Assembly (NCBI GenBank): GCA_045531205.1
Contig: JAZSDN010000095.1
Location: 1 to 58,932 of the forward strand
Direction of reading: 5' to 3'
DNA length: 58,932 nucleotides
Source of the DNA: JAZNQL01 sp045531205
Lineage (GTDB): Bacteria; Bacillota; Clostridia; UMGS1883; UMGS1540
The stretch's first letter is position 1, and every line of letters starts with the position of its first letter. Below, piece by piece: positions 25,395 to 35,380 of this stretch. A program made the position numbers and the translations under genes. The notes below the pieces were generated by a model, which did not search any database, had not been told where the DNA came from, and was given only the letters and a program-made list of their open reading frames with translations.

Positions 25395-25654
25395 TTACAG
25401 ATCCAGGTATTAGCACACTTATGAATCTTGAAAAGGTTGACAGTAAGTACACTCTTGTAATTGCTGTTGCTAAAAGAGCAAGAGAAATTGCATACAACGG
25501 TGTTGAACCACTTATAAAAACAAAATCAACAGACAAGCCTATTTCTATTGCTGTTCATGAAATTGCAGCAGGAAAGGTTGATATCGTTAAAGAAGAAGAC
25601 AAACCAAAAAATGAAATAGCAGAGGCTTTGAACGGAATTTATTTTTCTGAATAA
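25391..25654 (+). CDS. rpoZ: DNA-directed RNA polymerase omega subunit
   Basis: 87-aa omega subunit, which aids folding and assembly of beta-prime into the core enzyme. The KVDSKYTLVIAVAKRAREI helix and the downstream KPISIAVHEIAAGKV segment fit the family. A strong AAAAGGAGAATTG inside the end of gmk drives it. Its position between gmk and coaBC is the standard Firmicutes order. Confidence 0.92.
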   Translation: MITDPGISTLMNLEKVDSKYTLVIAVAKRAREIAYNGVEPLIKTKSTDKPISIAVHEIAAGKVDIVKEEDKPKNEIAEALNGIYFSE

Positions 25655-25665
25655 GGAGAAGAAAA

Positions 25666-26853
25666 ATGCTTCGTAATAAAAACATAGTTTTAGGAGTCAG
25701 TGGCGGTATTGCCGCTTACAAAGCAGCAGAGCTTACAAGTAGACTTAAAAAGCTTGGTGCAAATGTTTTTGTTATAATGACAAAGTCTGCGTGTGAATTT
25801 ATTTCACCGCTGACAATGGGTACATTATCGCAAAACAGAGTTGCAACAGGTATGTTTTCTGTGCCCGAAGATTATGATGTACATCATATTTCACTGGCAG
25901 AAAGAGCTGACGTTTTGGCAATAGTTCCTGCTACTGCAAACATTATAGGCAAAATAGCAAATGGAATAGCTGATGATATGTTATCTACTGTTGTTATGGC
26001 TACAAAAGCTCCTAAAGTAATTGCTCCTGCAATGAATACTGCTATGTTTGAAAATGAAATTGTGCAGGAAAACATTAAAAAGCTTGAAAAAATGGGTTAT
26101 GAATTTGTTGAGCCTGCAACAAAAAGGCTTGCTTGCGGAAGCATAGGAAAAGGTGCGCTTGCAGATTTAGACATAATAGAAGATGCTATATGCAAAGCGG
26201 TTTTTTCAAAAAAAGACCTTACGGGCAAAAAGATACTTGTAACAGCAGGTCCTACAAGAGAAGAAATAGACCCTGTAAGATTTATTACAAATCATTCAAG
26301 CGGGAAAATGGGTTGCAATATTGCTAAATTTGCACGATACAGAGGGGCAGAGGTTACTCTTATAGCAGGACCTATGAGCACGCCTTTACCTTTTGGTGTA
26401 AAGCTTATAAATGTTACAAGTGCACTTGATATGTATAAGGCTGTAACAGAAGAATTTGAAAAGGCGGATATAATAATAAAATCTGCTGCTGTTGCTGATT
26501 TCAGGCCTGTAAATAAAAGTGATAATAAAATAAAAAAGGCGGACGGAATGCCCGTAATTGAGCTTTGTGAAAATCCCGATATTTTAGCCGAGGTAGGTAA
26601 AATTAAGGGAGAACGCAAGGTTATTGCTTTTTGTATGGAAACACAAAATCTTTTGGAAAATGCAAAGAAAAAGCTTGAAGCAAAAAATGCTGATATGATA
26701 GTGGCTAACAGTCTTTGCGATGAAGGAGCAGGCTTTGGATGCGACACAAACACGGTTACTTTTTTATATCGTGACGGCAAGGAAGAAAAGCTTCCCAATA
26801 TGCCAAAGGAACAGGTTGCAAACGAAATTCTTGACAGGATAGAATTATTATGA
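25666..26853 (+). CDS. coaBC: Bifunctional phosphopantothenoylcysteine decarboxylase/phosphopantothenate-cysteine ligase
   Basis: 395-aa fusion for coenzyme A synthesis. The N-terminal CoaC flavoprotein domain (about residues 1-190) has GVSGGIAAYKAAELT, the catalytic histidine region DVHHISLAERAD, the APAMNTAMFEN motif and the ACGSIGKGALAD substrate clamp. The C-terminal CoaB ligase domain starts at ILVTAGPTREEIDPVRFI and carries NHSSGKMG and the AAVADFRP motif. Its stop overlaps the priA start by 4 bp. Confidence 0.95.
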   Translation: MLRNKNIVLGVSGGIAAYKAAELTSRLKKLGANVFVIMTKSACEFISPLTMGTLSQNRVATGMFSVPEDYDVHHISLAERADVLAIVPATANIIGKIANGIADDMLSTVVMATKAPKVIAPAMNTAMFENEIVQENIKKLEKMGYEFVEPATKRLACGSIGKGALADLDIIEDAICKAVFSKKDLTGKKILVTAGPTREEIDPVRFITNHSSGKMGCNIAKFARYRGAEVTLIAGPMSTPLPFGVKLINVTSALDMYKAVTEEFEKADIIIKSAAVADFRPVNKSDNKIKKADGMPVIELCENPDILAEVGKIKGERKVIAFCMETQNLLENAKKKLEAKNADMIVANSLCDEGAGFGCDTNTVTFLYRDGKEEKLPNMPKEQVANEILDRIELL

Positions 26854-29033
26854 AAGTTGCAAGCGTTGTAATTGACAGCACTGTACGTAAAGTTAATAAA
26901 ATTTTTGATTATATAGTTCCTGAAAATCTTTCTATGGCAGAGGTTGGTGTGCGAGCAAAGGTTCCGTTTGGTAAAAACAGAATGGAAACTGGGTATATAA
27001 TAAAAATCTCTGAAAAAGAGGCGGAAAATTTAAAAGAAATTGATTCTTTGCTTGACAAAGAACCTCTTTTAAACCGCGACAGAATTTTTGAGGCCTACTG
27101 GATAAAAGAAAGATATTTTTGTACCTTTGCAGAAGCTTTAAGACTTTTTATGCCTGCAGGTGTAAAAGGGAAATCAAGTGAGGATGTTAAAAAACAGATT
27201 TCTGTGGTAAAATTTTGCGAAGGGGCAGATGTTTCAGGGGTACTTAAGTTTCCTGCACAGGCAAGGATTGTTAAGGTTTTGGAGGAAACGCCCGAAATTC
27301 CGCTTTCGGATTTATGTGTTTTTGCGAAAGTGGCTCGTTCTTCGGTTGAATCCTTAAAACGAAAGGGCATTTTAAACTTAGAAAAGGTTACTGTTTTCAG
27401 AAGTCCAAATGCTGACAAGCCTGTAAAAAAAGACGAAAAGCCAACGCTTACGCCTTTACAGCAAAAGGCTTTTGATGAAATTTACAAAACATTTAAAAAT
27501 CCCGAAAAACCTATACTACTTCACGGAGTTACGGGTAGTGGAAAAACAGAGCTTTATTTAAGCATAATTGAAAAAGCTTTGGAAGAAAATAAAACGGCTA
27601 TTGTTACAGTTCCTGAAATTTCGTTAACTCACCAGATGGTTGAAAGATTTACTTCAAGGTTTGGCGACAAGGTTGCACTTTTGCACAGCGCTCTTTCAAA
27701 CGGCGAAAGGTATGATGAGTGGCAACGTCTTTTAAAGGGCGAAGCCAAAATTGCAATAGGGGCAAGAAGTGCTGTTTTTGCTCCGTGTAAAAATCTGGGT
27801 ATAATAATAATTGATGAAGAGCATGATGATTCTTACAAATCTGAAATGGGTGTAAGATATAACGCAAGAGAAGTGGCAGAATGCAGAGCAAAAACCGAAG
27901 GTGCAGCTGTAATGTTTGCTTCCGCAACTCCTGATGTTACAAGCTATTACAGAGCACAAAGCGGTGTGTATTCGCTTGTTACAATGGAAGAAAGAGTGGC
28001 AGGGGCGGAGCTTCCTGATGTCGAAGTTGTTGATATGCGAAATGAACTTGCAGAAGGTAACAGATCTCCTTTTTCGATAGCTTTGGCAAATGCAATAAGA
28101 GAAAGAATTGAAAGAAAAGAACAGACAATTCTTTTTTTAAACAGAAGAGGTCATTCCACCTTTGTTTCATGTCGCAGTTGCGGTTTTGTTGCAAAATGCC
28201 CGCACTGCAGTATTTCGCTTACCTATCACAGTTTTACAAACAGTTTAGTTTGTCACTACTGCGGATATAGAATAAAAAAATACGAAGTTTGTCCTGATTG
28301 CGGAAGCGTGCACATTCACGGGTTTGGTACAGGGACACAGAAAATAGAAGAAAAACTTGCAGAAGAGTTCCCTGATGCAAGTGTTTTAAGAATGGATCTT
28401 GACACTACAAGCACAAAAGGAGCTCACGAAAAGATACTTGAGAAATTCAAAGAAAAAAATATAAATATACTGCTTGGAACGCAGATGATATCAAAGGGAC
28501 TGGATTTTCAAAACGTTACGCTTGTAGGTGTGCTTTCAGCTGATCAGGCACTTAATATGGGTGATTACAGAGCTCAGGAGCGTGCTTTTGATATCATAAC
28601 GCAGGTATGCGGCAGAGCCGGAAGAGGAAAAAACCGAGGTAAAGCATTTATACAGACTTATATGCCCGACAATACTACCGTTATAAATGCTGCAAATCAG
28701 GATTATGAAGAGTTTTATAATGAAGAAATAGTTATAAGAAAAGCTCTTAAGTATCCGCCGTTTTGTGATATTTTGAATTTTGTTTTTACTTCAAATAATG
28801 AAGATGATGCAAAAAAAGCGGCACAGAGGGTATGTGACAAAGTTTTAAAAGAACTTATTGAAAAGGTAAGAATTTTTACTCCAATGCCGTGCAGTATAAA
28901 TAAAATAAACAATGTTTACAGATGGCACTTTTGGCTTAAATGTAATTACAATGAAGAAATAAGTAAAAAAATAGCTGATATTTTATCGGATGAAAAAGGG
29001 GTTATTGTGGATTTGAATCCTACAGCTTTTTAG
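26850..29033 (+). CDS. priA: Primosomal replication restart helicase PriA
   Basis: 727-aa SF2 helicase that reloads the replisome at repaired forks. Walker A is GVTGSGKTELYL (about residue 225), Walker B lies in IIIDEEHDDSYKSE, and the zinc-binding insertion has four CxxC pairs (CRSCG, CPHCS, CHYCG, CPDCG, about residues 435-490). The C-terminal QVCGRAGRG motif VI is intact. Translationally coupled to coaBC. Confidence 0.96.
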   Translation: MKVASVVIDSTVRKVNKIFDYIVPENLSMAEVGVRAKVPFGKNRMETGYIIKISEKEAENLKEIDSLLDKEPLLNRDRIFEAYWIKERYFCTFAEALRLFMPAGVKGKSSEDVKKQISVVKFCEGADVSGVLKFPAQARIVKVLEETPEIPLSDLCVFAKVARSSVESLKRKGILNLEKVTVFRSPNADKPVKKDEKPTLTPLQQKAFDEIYKTFKNPEKPILLHGVTGSGKTELYLSIIEKALEENKTAIVTVPEISLTHQMVERFTSRFGDKVALLHSALSNGERYDEWQRLLKGEAKIAIGARSAVFAPCKNLGIIIIDEEHDDSYKSEMGVRYNAREVAECRAKTEGAAVMFASATPDVTSYYRAQSGVYSLVTMEERVAGAELPDVEVVDMRNELAEGNRSPFSIALANAIRERIERKEQTILFLNRRGHSTFVSCRSCGFVAKCPHCSISLTYHSFTNSLVCHYCGYRIKKYEVCPDCGSVHIHGFGTGTQKIEEKLAEEFPDASVLRMDLDTTSTKGAHEKILEKFKEKNINILLGTQMISKGLDFQNVTLVGVLSADQALNMGDYRAQERAFDIITQVCGRAGRGKNRGKAFIQTYMPDNTTVINAANQDYEEFYNEEIVIRKALKYPPFCDILNFVFTSNNEDDAKKAAQRVCDKVLKELIEKVRIFTPMPCSINKINNVYRWHFWLKCNYNEEISKKIADILSDEKGVIVDLNPTAF

Positions 29034-29044
29034 GAGGTTTTAAT

Positions 29045-29515
29045 ATGTCTTTAAGAAATATGAGATTTGTAGGCGACAGTATATTAAGAAAAAAAGCAAG
29101 ACCTGTTGAGGTTATAGATGACAGAATTTTAGAGCTTATTGAAGATATGTTTGAAACAATGTATGTAAACGAAGGGGTTGGACTTGCTGCTCCTCAGGTT
29201 GGTATTTTAAGAAGAGTTATAGTTATTGATGTTGAAGGTAACAAGCTTGCACTTATAAACCCTGTACTCTTAGAGGCAGAAGGCGAAGAAAGTGCTATTG
29301 AGGGTTGTCTTAGTGTGCCTGACCAGGTTGGAGAGGTAAGAAGACCTACGAAAGTTAAGGTTTCGGGCATAAATACTGACGGAGAAGAAATTGAAGTTAC
29401 CGCAGAAGGGTTTGCGGCACGTGCACTTTGCCACGAAATTGACCATCTTGAAGGAATTGTATTTTTAGACAGAGCAGACGAAATTATAAATAAAGAAGAT
29501 TTAGAGGAAGAATAA
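29045..29515 (+). CDS. def: Peptide deformylase
   Basis: 156-aa metalloenzyme that removes the formyl group from nascent N-formylmethionine. All three motifs are present: GVGLAAPQVGI (motif 1), EGCLSVPD with the metal cysteine (motif 2) and HEIDHLEG (motif 3, HExxH). TAGGAGGTTTTAAT precedes the ATG. The stop overlaps the fmt start by one base (TAATG), matching their shared pathway of formyl-Met-tRNA formation and removal. Confidence 0.96.
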   Translation: MSLRNMRFVGDSILRKKARPVEVIDDRILELIEDMFETMYVNEGVGLAAPQVGILRRVIVIDVEGNKLALINPVLLEAEGEESAIEGCLSVPDQVGEVRRPTKVKVSGINTDGEEIEVTAEGFAARALCHEIDHLEGIVFLDRADEIINKEDLEEE

Positions 29516-30441
29516 TGAGAGTAATTTTTATGGGGACTCCCCATTTTGCAGCAGAGTGTCTTGATGCACTTATAAAATCTGAACACGAGGTTGTGGGTGT
29601 AATATCCCAGCCTGACAAGCCTAAAAACAGAGGACAACAGATGCTGCCTACGCCTGTGAAGGTTTGCGCGGAAGAAGCAGGTATAGATGTTTATCAGCCT
29701 GAAAGCTTAAAGGATAATGCGATACTATCTTATCTTGAAGAAAAAAAGCCTGATGCAATAGCAGTTGTTGCTTATGGCAAAATTCTTCCTGAATATATTT
29801 TGAATTTTCCCAAAAACGGATGCATAAACATTCATGCATCACTTTTACCTAAATACAGAGGTGCGGCACCTATTCAGCACAGTATTTTAAACGGAGATAA
29901 AATAACAGGTGTTACAGCAATGTATATGGACAAGGGAATGGATACAGGCGATATGATATTAAAGGAAGAAGTAGCCATTGATGTTAGAGATACCTCTGAC
30001 TCGTTGCACAAAAAGCTTTCGAAGGTTGGAGCAGCGCTTCTTTGTAAAACTTTAGACAATATTGAAAATGGAATTATAACCCGTGAAAAGCAGGATGATG
30101 CTTTAGCAACATACGCACCCATGATAACAAAGGAAATGGGAAAAATAAACTGGCAGGATACGGCAGAAAAAATAGTGTGCCAGATACACGGGCTTTATCC
30201 CTGGCCCGCAGCTTTTTCTTTTTGTGATGGGAAAAGATTTAAGATAACAGAAGCTTCGGTTTGTGAAAAAGACGGAAAGCCGGGCGAGATTTTAGAAGAT
30301 AACAAAGAAATTATAGTTGCGGCTGGAAAAGGTTCTGTGAAAATAGAAGTTTTACAGTTTGAAAACAAAAAAGCAATGCCTGCAGAAGAGTTTTTAAAAG
30401 GAAATAAATGCATGGCACGGGGAGTTATTTTAGGAGAATAA
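29515..30441 (+). CDS. fmt: Methionyl-tRNA formyltransferase
   Basis: 308-aa enzyme that formylates initiator Met-tRNA using 10-formyltetrahydrofolate. The N-terminal GTPHFAAECL, the catalytic INIHASLLPKYRGAAPIQ motif (Asn/His) and the GVTAMYMDKGMDTGDMI block are intact, followed by the C-terminal tRNA-binding OB-like domain. One-base overlap with def; rsmB begins 1 bp after its stop codon. Confidence 0.96.
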   Translation: MRVIFMGTPHFAAECLDALIKSEHEVVGVISQPDKPKNRGQQMLPTPVKVCAEEAGIDVYQPESLKDNAILSYLEEKKPDAIAVVAYGKILPEYILNFPKNGCINIHASLLPKYRGAAPIQHSILNGDKITGVTAMYMDKGMDTGDMILKEEVAIDVRDTSDSLHKKLSKVGAALLCKTLDNIENGIITREKQDDALATYAPMITKEMGKINWQDTAEKIVCQIHGLYPWPAAFSFCDGKRFKITEASVCEKDGKPGEILEDNKEIIVAAGKGSVKIEVLQFENKKAMPAEEFLKGNKCMARGVILGE

Positions 30442-30442
30442 T

Positions 30443-31702
30443 ATGTTACCGAGAAATATGGCACTTTTAGTGCTTTGTGATATATTTGAAAACCATGCTT
30501 ACTCGAATATGGCATTAAAAAAAGCATTTTCTGAGCATAGCTTTGATGAGAGGGACAGAAGATTTATTTCGGCGTTGGTTTACGGTAGTGTTCAGTATAA
30601 GGAATATCTTGATTATCAGATTGCAAATTCATCTAAAATTCCGCTTAAAAAGCTCGAATCTAAAATACTTAATATTTTAAGAATGGCAGTATACCAGATT
30701 TTTAAGATGGACAAAGTTCCTGAATCTGCTGCTGTAAACGAAGCGGTAAAACAGGCTAAAAAGGCAGATTACAAAGCATCAGGCTTTGTAAACGGCGTAT
30801 TACGAAACATTTTAAGATGCAAAGAGGTTTTGCCGGATAAAGAGGATAAAGAAAAATATTTTTCGGTATTGTATTCTTACCCGGAGTGGCTTGTTAAAAT
30901 GTGGGCAAAAGAAAATCCCGATGATTACGAAAAGCTTTTGTCTTCGGGAAATGAAATAACGCCTGTAACTTTGAGAGTAAATAATTTAAAAACAGATAAA
31001 GAAACTTTAAAAAATATGCTTTCGGCAAGTGACGGGGTATCAAAAAACGCACTTGATGTAAGTGGAGATGCAGCTTCTTTAAAAGAATTTGAAGAAGGGT
31101 TTTTCACTGTTCAGGATTCAGCGGCACAGGAAGCAGTATTATATTTAGATCCGCAAAAAAACGAAAAGGTGCTTGATGCTTGTGCAGCCCCAGGGGGTAA
31201 AACAACATACATAGGCGAGCTTATGGAGAATACGGGCGAGGTAACTGCGTGGGATATTCATCCGCACAAGCTTATACTTATAGAAAAAAATGCAGAAAGA
31301 CTTTCTGTTACAAATATTAAAACAGAGCTTCAAAATGCCGGGGAAGCAAACGAAAAATATATAGGATATTTTGACAGGGTTTTATGTGATGTGCCTTGCT
31401 CGGGTCTTGGGATAATACGAAAAAAGCCTGATATAAAGTGGCAGAGAAAAGAAGAGGATATAGATAGCCTTACAAAAGAGCAATATGAGATTTTAAACAA
31501 TTGCTCTGCTTATGTAAAGCACGGAGGCACACTTTTATACAGTACCTGCACTGTAAGCCAGAGAGAAAACATTGATATAGTAAACAAATTTTTAAAAGAA
31601 CACAAGGATTTTACTTTAGATATATCAAAAACATTTTATCCGCATAAGGATTTTACCGACGGATTTTTTGTAGCAAGGTTATTAAGGGAGAATAAAGCTT
31701 GA
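30443..31702 (+). CDS. rsmB: 16S rRNA (cytosine967-C5)-methyltransferase
   Basis: 419-aa RsmB. The N-terminal NusB-like RNA-binding domain (about residues 1-135, with AAVNEAVKQAKK and SGFVNGVLRNILR) is joined to a Rossmann methyltransferase domain with the SAM motif LDACAAPGGKTTYIGEL. The two family cysteines are in DVPCSGLGIIRKKPDIKW (catalytic proton/release pair) and YSTCTVSQRENIDIV. Its TGA overlaps the TTG start of rlmN. Confidence 0.94.
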   Translation: MLPRNMALLVLCDIFENHAYSNMALKKAFSEHSFDERDRRFISALVYGSVQYKEYLDYQIANSSKIPLKKLESKILNILRMAVYQIFKMDKVPESAAVNEAVKQAKKADYKASGFVNGVLRNILRCKEVLPDKEDKEKYFSVLYSYPEWLVKMWAKENPDDYEKLLSSGNEITPVTLRVNNLKTDKETLKNMLSASDGVSKNALDVSGDAASLKEFEEGFFTVQDSAAQEAVLYLDPQKNEKVLDACAAPGGKTTYIGELMENTGEVTAWDIHPHKLILIEKNAERLSVTNIKTELQNAGEANEKYIGYFDRVLCDVPCSGLGIIRKKPDIKWQRKEEDIDSLTKEQYEILNNCSAYVKHGGTLLYSTCTVSQRENIDIVNKFLKEHKDFTLDISKTFYPHKDFTDGFFVARLLRENKA

Positions 31703-32727
31703 ATATTTTGGATTTTACAATTGAAGATTGGAAAGCTTATGTTTTAGAAAAGGATAAGCCGCCGTTTTGTGCAAAGCAGATTTATAAATGGGCATACGGC
31801 GGAATAAAATCTATTGATGAAATGACAAACATTTCAAAAGAAATGAGAGAAGAATTAAAAAAAGATTTTTACATCTTTTTGCCCGCTATAAAGAAAAAAC
31901 TTGTTTCAAAGCTTGACGGCACAGTGAAATATCTTTTCGAGCTTTATGACGGCTCGTGCATTGAAGGCGTTATAATGAGATATCATCACGGGATAACAAT
32001 GTGTGTATCGTCGCAGGTTGGGTGCAGAATGGGTTGCAAGTTTTGTGCATCAACACTTCATGGACTGGAACGAAACCTTACTGCGGGAGAAATTGCGGGA
32101 CAGATTATTTGTGCTCAAAATGATATTGGACAGCGAATTTCAAACATAGTTATGATGGGCAGCGGCGAGCCGTTTGATAATATAGAAAATGTGTTTTCTT
32201 TTATAAAAAATGCAGTAAATCCTGACGGACTCTGTATAGGAGCTAGACATATTACGGTTTCTACCTGCGGGCTTACAGAAGGGATTAAAAAACTGCAGGA
32301 GCTTTCATTGCCGATAAATCTTTCAATTTCGTTACACGCTCCTAATGATGAAATAAGAAAACAAACTATGCCTATTGCTAATAAGATTGATATAAAAACT
32401 CTGGTTAAAGCGGCAAAAGAGTATTACAATGTTACAGGCAGGAGAGTTACTTTTGAGTATGCTTTGATTGACGGAGTAAATGATAGCACAGATGTAGCAG
32501 AGGAATTATCGGAGCTTATTTCGGGTAAAGAGGATGTACATGTTAATCTTATCCCTTTAAATGATGTAAAAGAAAGAAGTTTAAAAAAGAGTAAAAACGA
32601 CAGTATTCTGGCATTTATAAAAGTGCTTGAGAAAAATAAGATAAAAGCAACTGTAAGGAGAGAAATGGGAGCAGATATAAATGCTGCTTGCGGACAGTTG
32701 CGTAACGAATTTGGTTTGCGGGGGTGA
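31699..32727 (+). CDS. rlmN: Dual-specificity 23S rRNA/tRNA adenine C2-methyltransferase RlmN
   Basis: 342-aa radical SAM enzyme that methylates C2 of A2503 in 23S rRNA and A37 in some tRNAs. The radical SAM cluster motif is CRMGCKFCAS (CxxxCxxC), preceded by SSQVG and followed by VMMGSGEPFDN. The conserved C-terminal cysteine is in NAACGQL. It starts at TTG, with AGGGAGAATAAAGC as the ribosome binding site, overlapping the rsmB stop by 4 bp. Confidence 0.94.
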   Translation: MNILDFTIEDWKAYVLEKDKPPFCAKQIYKWAYGGIKSIDEMTNISKEMREELKKDFYIFLPAIKKKLVSKLDGTVKYLFELYDGSCIEGVIMRYHHGITMCVSSQVGCRMGCKFCASTLHGLERNLTAGEIAGQIICAQNDIGQRISNIVMMGSGEPFDNIENVFSFIKNAVNPDGLCIGARHITVSTCGLTEGIKKLQELSLPINLSISLHAPNDEIRKQTMPIANKIDIKTLVKAAKEYYNVTGRRVTFEYALIDGVNDSTDVAEELSELISGKEDVHVNLIPLNDVKERSLKKSKNDSILAFIKVLEKNKIKATVRREMGADINAACGQLRNEFGLRG

Positions 32728-32733
32728 TTACCT

Positions 32734-33474
32734 ATGCAATACGGTGCTGTAACAGGCAAAGGAATGGTACGAAAAATAAATCAGGACAGTTTTTATACTG
32801 ATGCAGAGCATGGTATATTTTTAGTGTGCGACGGTATGGGCGGACACGCTGCGGGAGATGTTGCAAGCAGGTGTGCTGTGGGTGCTATTTCGACTTACAT
32901 AAAAGAGAATATGCCTTTAGGTCTTGATGATGAAAAAATAAAACAGCTTATGCATGATGCTGTAAATTATGCAAACACACTTGTTTACAGCAGGTCAAAA
33001 GCTGACAGTAAGTATCAGGGTATGGGTACAACTGTTGCGTTTGTTATGATTTATCTTGATACGATTTATTACTTAAACATAGGTGACAGCCGTATATATT
33101 TATTCAGAGATGGAAACTTACAAAGAAAAACAGAGGATCATACTGTGACAGATGAGCTGTTAAAAAGCGGCGAAATAACCTCGCTGGAAGCAGAAAATCA
33201 TCCTGCAAAGCACATGCTTACAAGAGCACTTGGAACAGACAAAGAAACCTCGGCTGATTTTTCGAAGGAAAAGCTTTTGAAAAATGATATTATTCTTTTG
33301 TGCTCGGACGGTCTTACAAATATGTTGTCTGATGAGGATATAAAGCATCATCTTATAGCTGAAGAAAATCCGCAATTGATAGCACAGAATCTTGTTAATA
33401 AAGCAAACGAAAATGGCGGGACTGACAATATTACGGTTATTATTGTAAAAGGTTCCAAAAAGGAGTTAAAATAA
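32734..33474 (+). CDS. stp: PP2C-family Ser/Thr protein phosphatase (Stp/PrpC)
   Basis: 246-aa soluble PP2C phosphatase that reverses phosphorylation by the adjacent kinase PrkC. All metal-binding motifs are canonical: KINQDSF near the N-terminus, VCDGMGGHAAGDVAS, NIGDSRIY, CSDGLTNML and GGTDNITVIIV. This contrasts with the altered PP2C-like protein at 16608-17609. It lies 1 bp before prkC, the usual pairing in Firmicutes. Confidence 0.95.
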   Translation: MQYGAVTGKGMVRKINQDSFYTDAEHGIFLVCDGMGGHAAGDVASRCAVGAISTYIKENMPLGLDDEKIKQLMHDAVNYANTLVYSRSKADSKYQGMGTTVAFVMIYLDTIYYLNIGDSRIYLFRDGNLQRKTEDHTVTDELLKSGEITSLEAENHPAKHMLTRALGTDKETSADFSKEKLLKNDIILLCSDGLTNMLSDEDIKHHLIAEENPQLIAQNLVNKANENGGTDNITVIIVKGSKKELK

Positions 33475-33475
33475 A

Positions 33476-35380
33476 ATGGAAATGATAGGATCCGTTATAG
33501 GTAACAGATATGAAATTTTAGAGCATATAGGTTCTGGCGGTATGGCAATGGTTTACAAAGCAAAATGCCGTTTGTTAAACCGCTTTGTTGCTGTTAAGAT
33601 TTTAAAGCCTGAATTTGAAGAGGATGAAGAATTTTTACGCAGATTCAATACCGAAGCACAGGCGGCAGCAAGCCTTTCTCATACAAATATAGTATCGGTT
33701 TATGACGTAGGCAAACAGGGACATTTAAACTATATTGTAATGGAGTATGCTGAAGGCATTACTTTAAAGGAGTATATGAAAAATAAGGGCAAGCTTAATT
33801 TGAACGAGGCTCTCGATTTTTCTATGCAGATAGCACAGGCGTTGGAACATGCTCATTCAAAAAGAATAGTACACCGTGACATAAAACCGCAGAATATAGT
33901 TTTAGATAATAACGGAACTTTAAAGGTTACCGATTTTGGACTGGCAAAGGCTACTTCTTCGGCAACTGTTGTTGCGGAAGGGGCATCGGCACTTGGGTCT
34001 GTACACTATGCATCCCCGGAGCAGGCAAGAGGCGGTCATACTGACGAGAGAAGCGATATTTATTCTCTTGGTGTTGTTATGTATGAAATGTTTACAGGTC
34101 GTTTGCCTTATACCGGTGACAGTGCGATAGCTATTGCTATGAAGCATATACAGGGAAACCCTGTGGCACCACGTATGATAAACGATAATATTCCGCTTGA
34201 AATAGAAGAAACAATACTTAAGTGTATGGCTAAATATTCACACGAAAGATTTCCAAACATTGCGGAAGTTATCACTTCTCTTCGAAATGTAGGGCATAAT
34301 ACTGCAAAAAAAATTGCGGAAGCAGGTTTGGTGCAGGGAGATATTTTTTCAACACGAAGATTGCCTGACATAAATAAGGAAATTGAAACAAAAGAAGAAA
34401 AGAGAGAAGCAACTCCTGTTAAAAAGAGGATATTTAATATAAGCCCTGAAAAAATGCCGCAGGTGGCTGCAATAGCTGTATCGGCAGTGCTTATTGTTAT
34501 TATTGGATTTTTAGTGGGCAGAATGTTTTTTACAGGCGGAGGAAGTCAGAAAAAAATAAAAGTGCCTTCTCTTGTGGGGCAAAGCTTTGAAGAAATGAGT
34601 ATACAATACAAAGACCAATTTGTACTTGTGGAAAGTCAACGTTTGAACGATTCGAAGTTCCCTGAAGGCACGATTATATCACAGGACCCCGAGGATGGAA
34701 AAGAAGTACTTTTGGGGTCGGAGATAAATGTTGTTATAAGTCTTGGTATAAAGACATTTGAGCTTGAGGATTACAAAGGCGAAGACTACAGAAAAGTTGA
34801 AAACGAAATCAAAAAGCTTGATATGGACATTGATGTAGAAATTATAGACGAAGAAGATGAAGAGGTTGAAGCTGGCAAGGTTATAAAACAAAAACCTTCG
34901 GCAGGGCACAAGATGGAAGTCGGAGATAAGCTTACTCTTTATGTAAGCAAAGGTCTTGAAGAAATAGAGATGCCTTCGCTTGAAGGAAAAACCGAGCAGG
35001 AAGCACGTGATATTCTTGCACGTAATAATCTTAAAGCAGGCTCTGTTACAAAATCCGAAAGTTCACAACCTGCAGGAACTGTTGTGTCGCAAGGCGTTGA
35101 AGCGGGAAACAAAATTGAAGTGGGAAGCGAAGTTGATTTAGTTGTAAGTGCAGGTGCATCAACTAAAAAGAGTACACGCCAGATTTCACTTTCGTTACCT
35201 TCTGGCAAAGCATCGGTTACTGTAAAAATAACGAACACTGAAGGAAACGTGCTTTACCAGCAAGCACATTCTACCGAAAATTCACCTATTTTAGTAGAGG
35301 TTTCGGGAACAGGAAAACAGGTATTGGAAATTTATTACGATGATGTTATGTATAACTCGATAACTGTAAACTTTAACTGA
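33476..35380 (+). CDS. prkC: Eukaryotic-type Ser/Thr kinase with PASTA domains (PrkC)
   Basis: 634-aa membrane kinase. The cytoplasmic kinase domain (about residues 10-270) has the glycine loop GSGGMAMVYKA, catalytic HRDIKPQN, DFGLAKA and the activation segment GSVHYASPEQARGG. A transmembrane helix (about 333-352) is followed outside by three PASTA repeats (about 360-425, 427-495, 495-565) that sense muropeptides or lipid II in related kinases, and by a C-terminal beta-rich tail of about 70 residues. In Firmicutes PrkC controls growth, wall metabolism and spore germination. Partner phosphatase is the preceding gene. The stop overlaps rsgA by one base. Confidence 0.95.
   Translation: MEMIGSVIGNRYEILEHIGSGGMAMVYKAKCRLLNRFVAVKILKPEFEEDEEFLRRFNTEAQAAASLSHTNIVSVYDVGKQGHLNYIVMEYAEGITLKEYMKNKGKLNLNEALDFSMQIAQALEHAHSKRIVHRDIKPQNIVLDNNGTLKVTDFGLAKATSSATVVAEGASALGSVHYASPEQARGGHTDERSDIYSLGVVMYEMFTGRLPYTGDSAIAIAMKHIQGNPVAPRMINDNIPLEIEETILKCMAKYSHERFPNIAEVITSLRNVGHNTAKKIAEAGLVQGDIFSTRRLPDINKEIETKEEKREATPVKKRIFNISPEKMPQVAAIAVSAVLIVIIGFLVGRMFFTGGGSQKKIKVPSLVGQSFEEMSIQYKDQFVLVESQRLNDSKFPEGTIISQDPEDGKEVLLGSEINVVISLGIKTFELEDYKGEDYRKVENEIKKLDMDIDVEIIDEEDEEVEAGKVIKQKPSAGHKMEVGDKLTLYVSKGLEEIEMPSLEGKTEQEARDILARNNLKAGSVTKSESSQPAGTVVSQGVEAGNKIEVGSEVDLVVSAGASTKKSTRQISLSLPSGKASVTVKITNTEGNVLYQQAHSTENSPILVEVSGTGKQVLEIYYDDVMYNSITVNFN

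Noticed and set aside
26292..26798. 168-codon minus-strand frame within coaBC
   Set aside because: Shadow of a well-supported coaBC reading frame, with Ser/Phe-rich composition typical of antisense frames in AT-rich genes.
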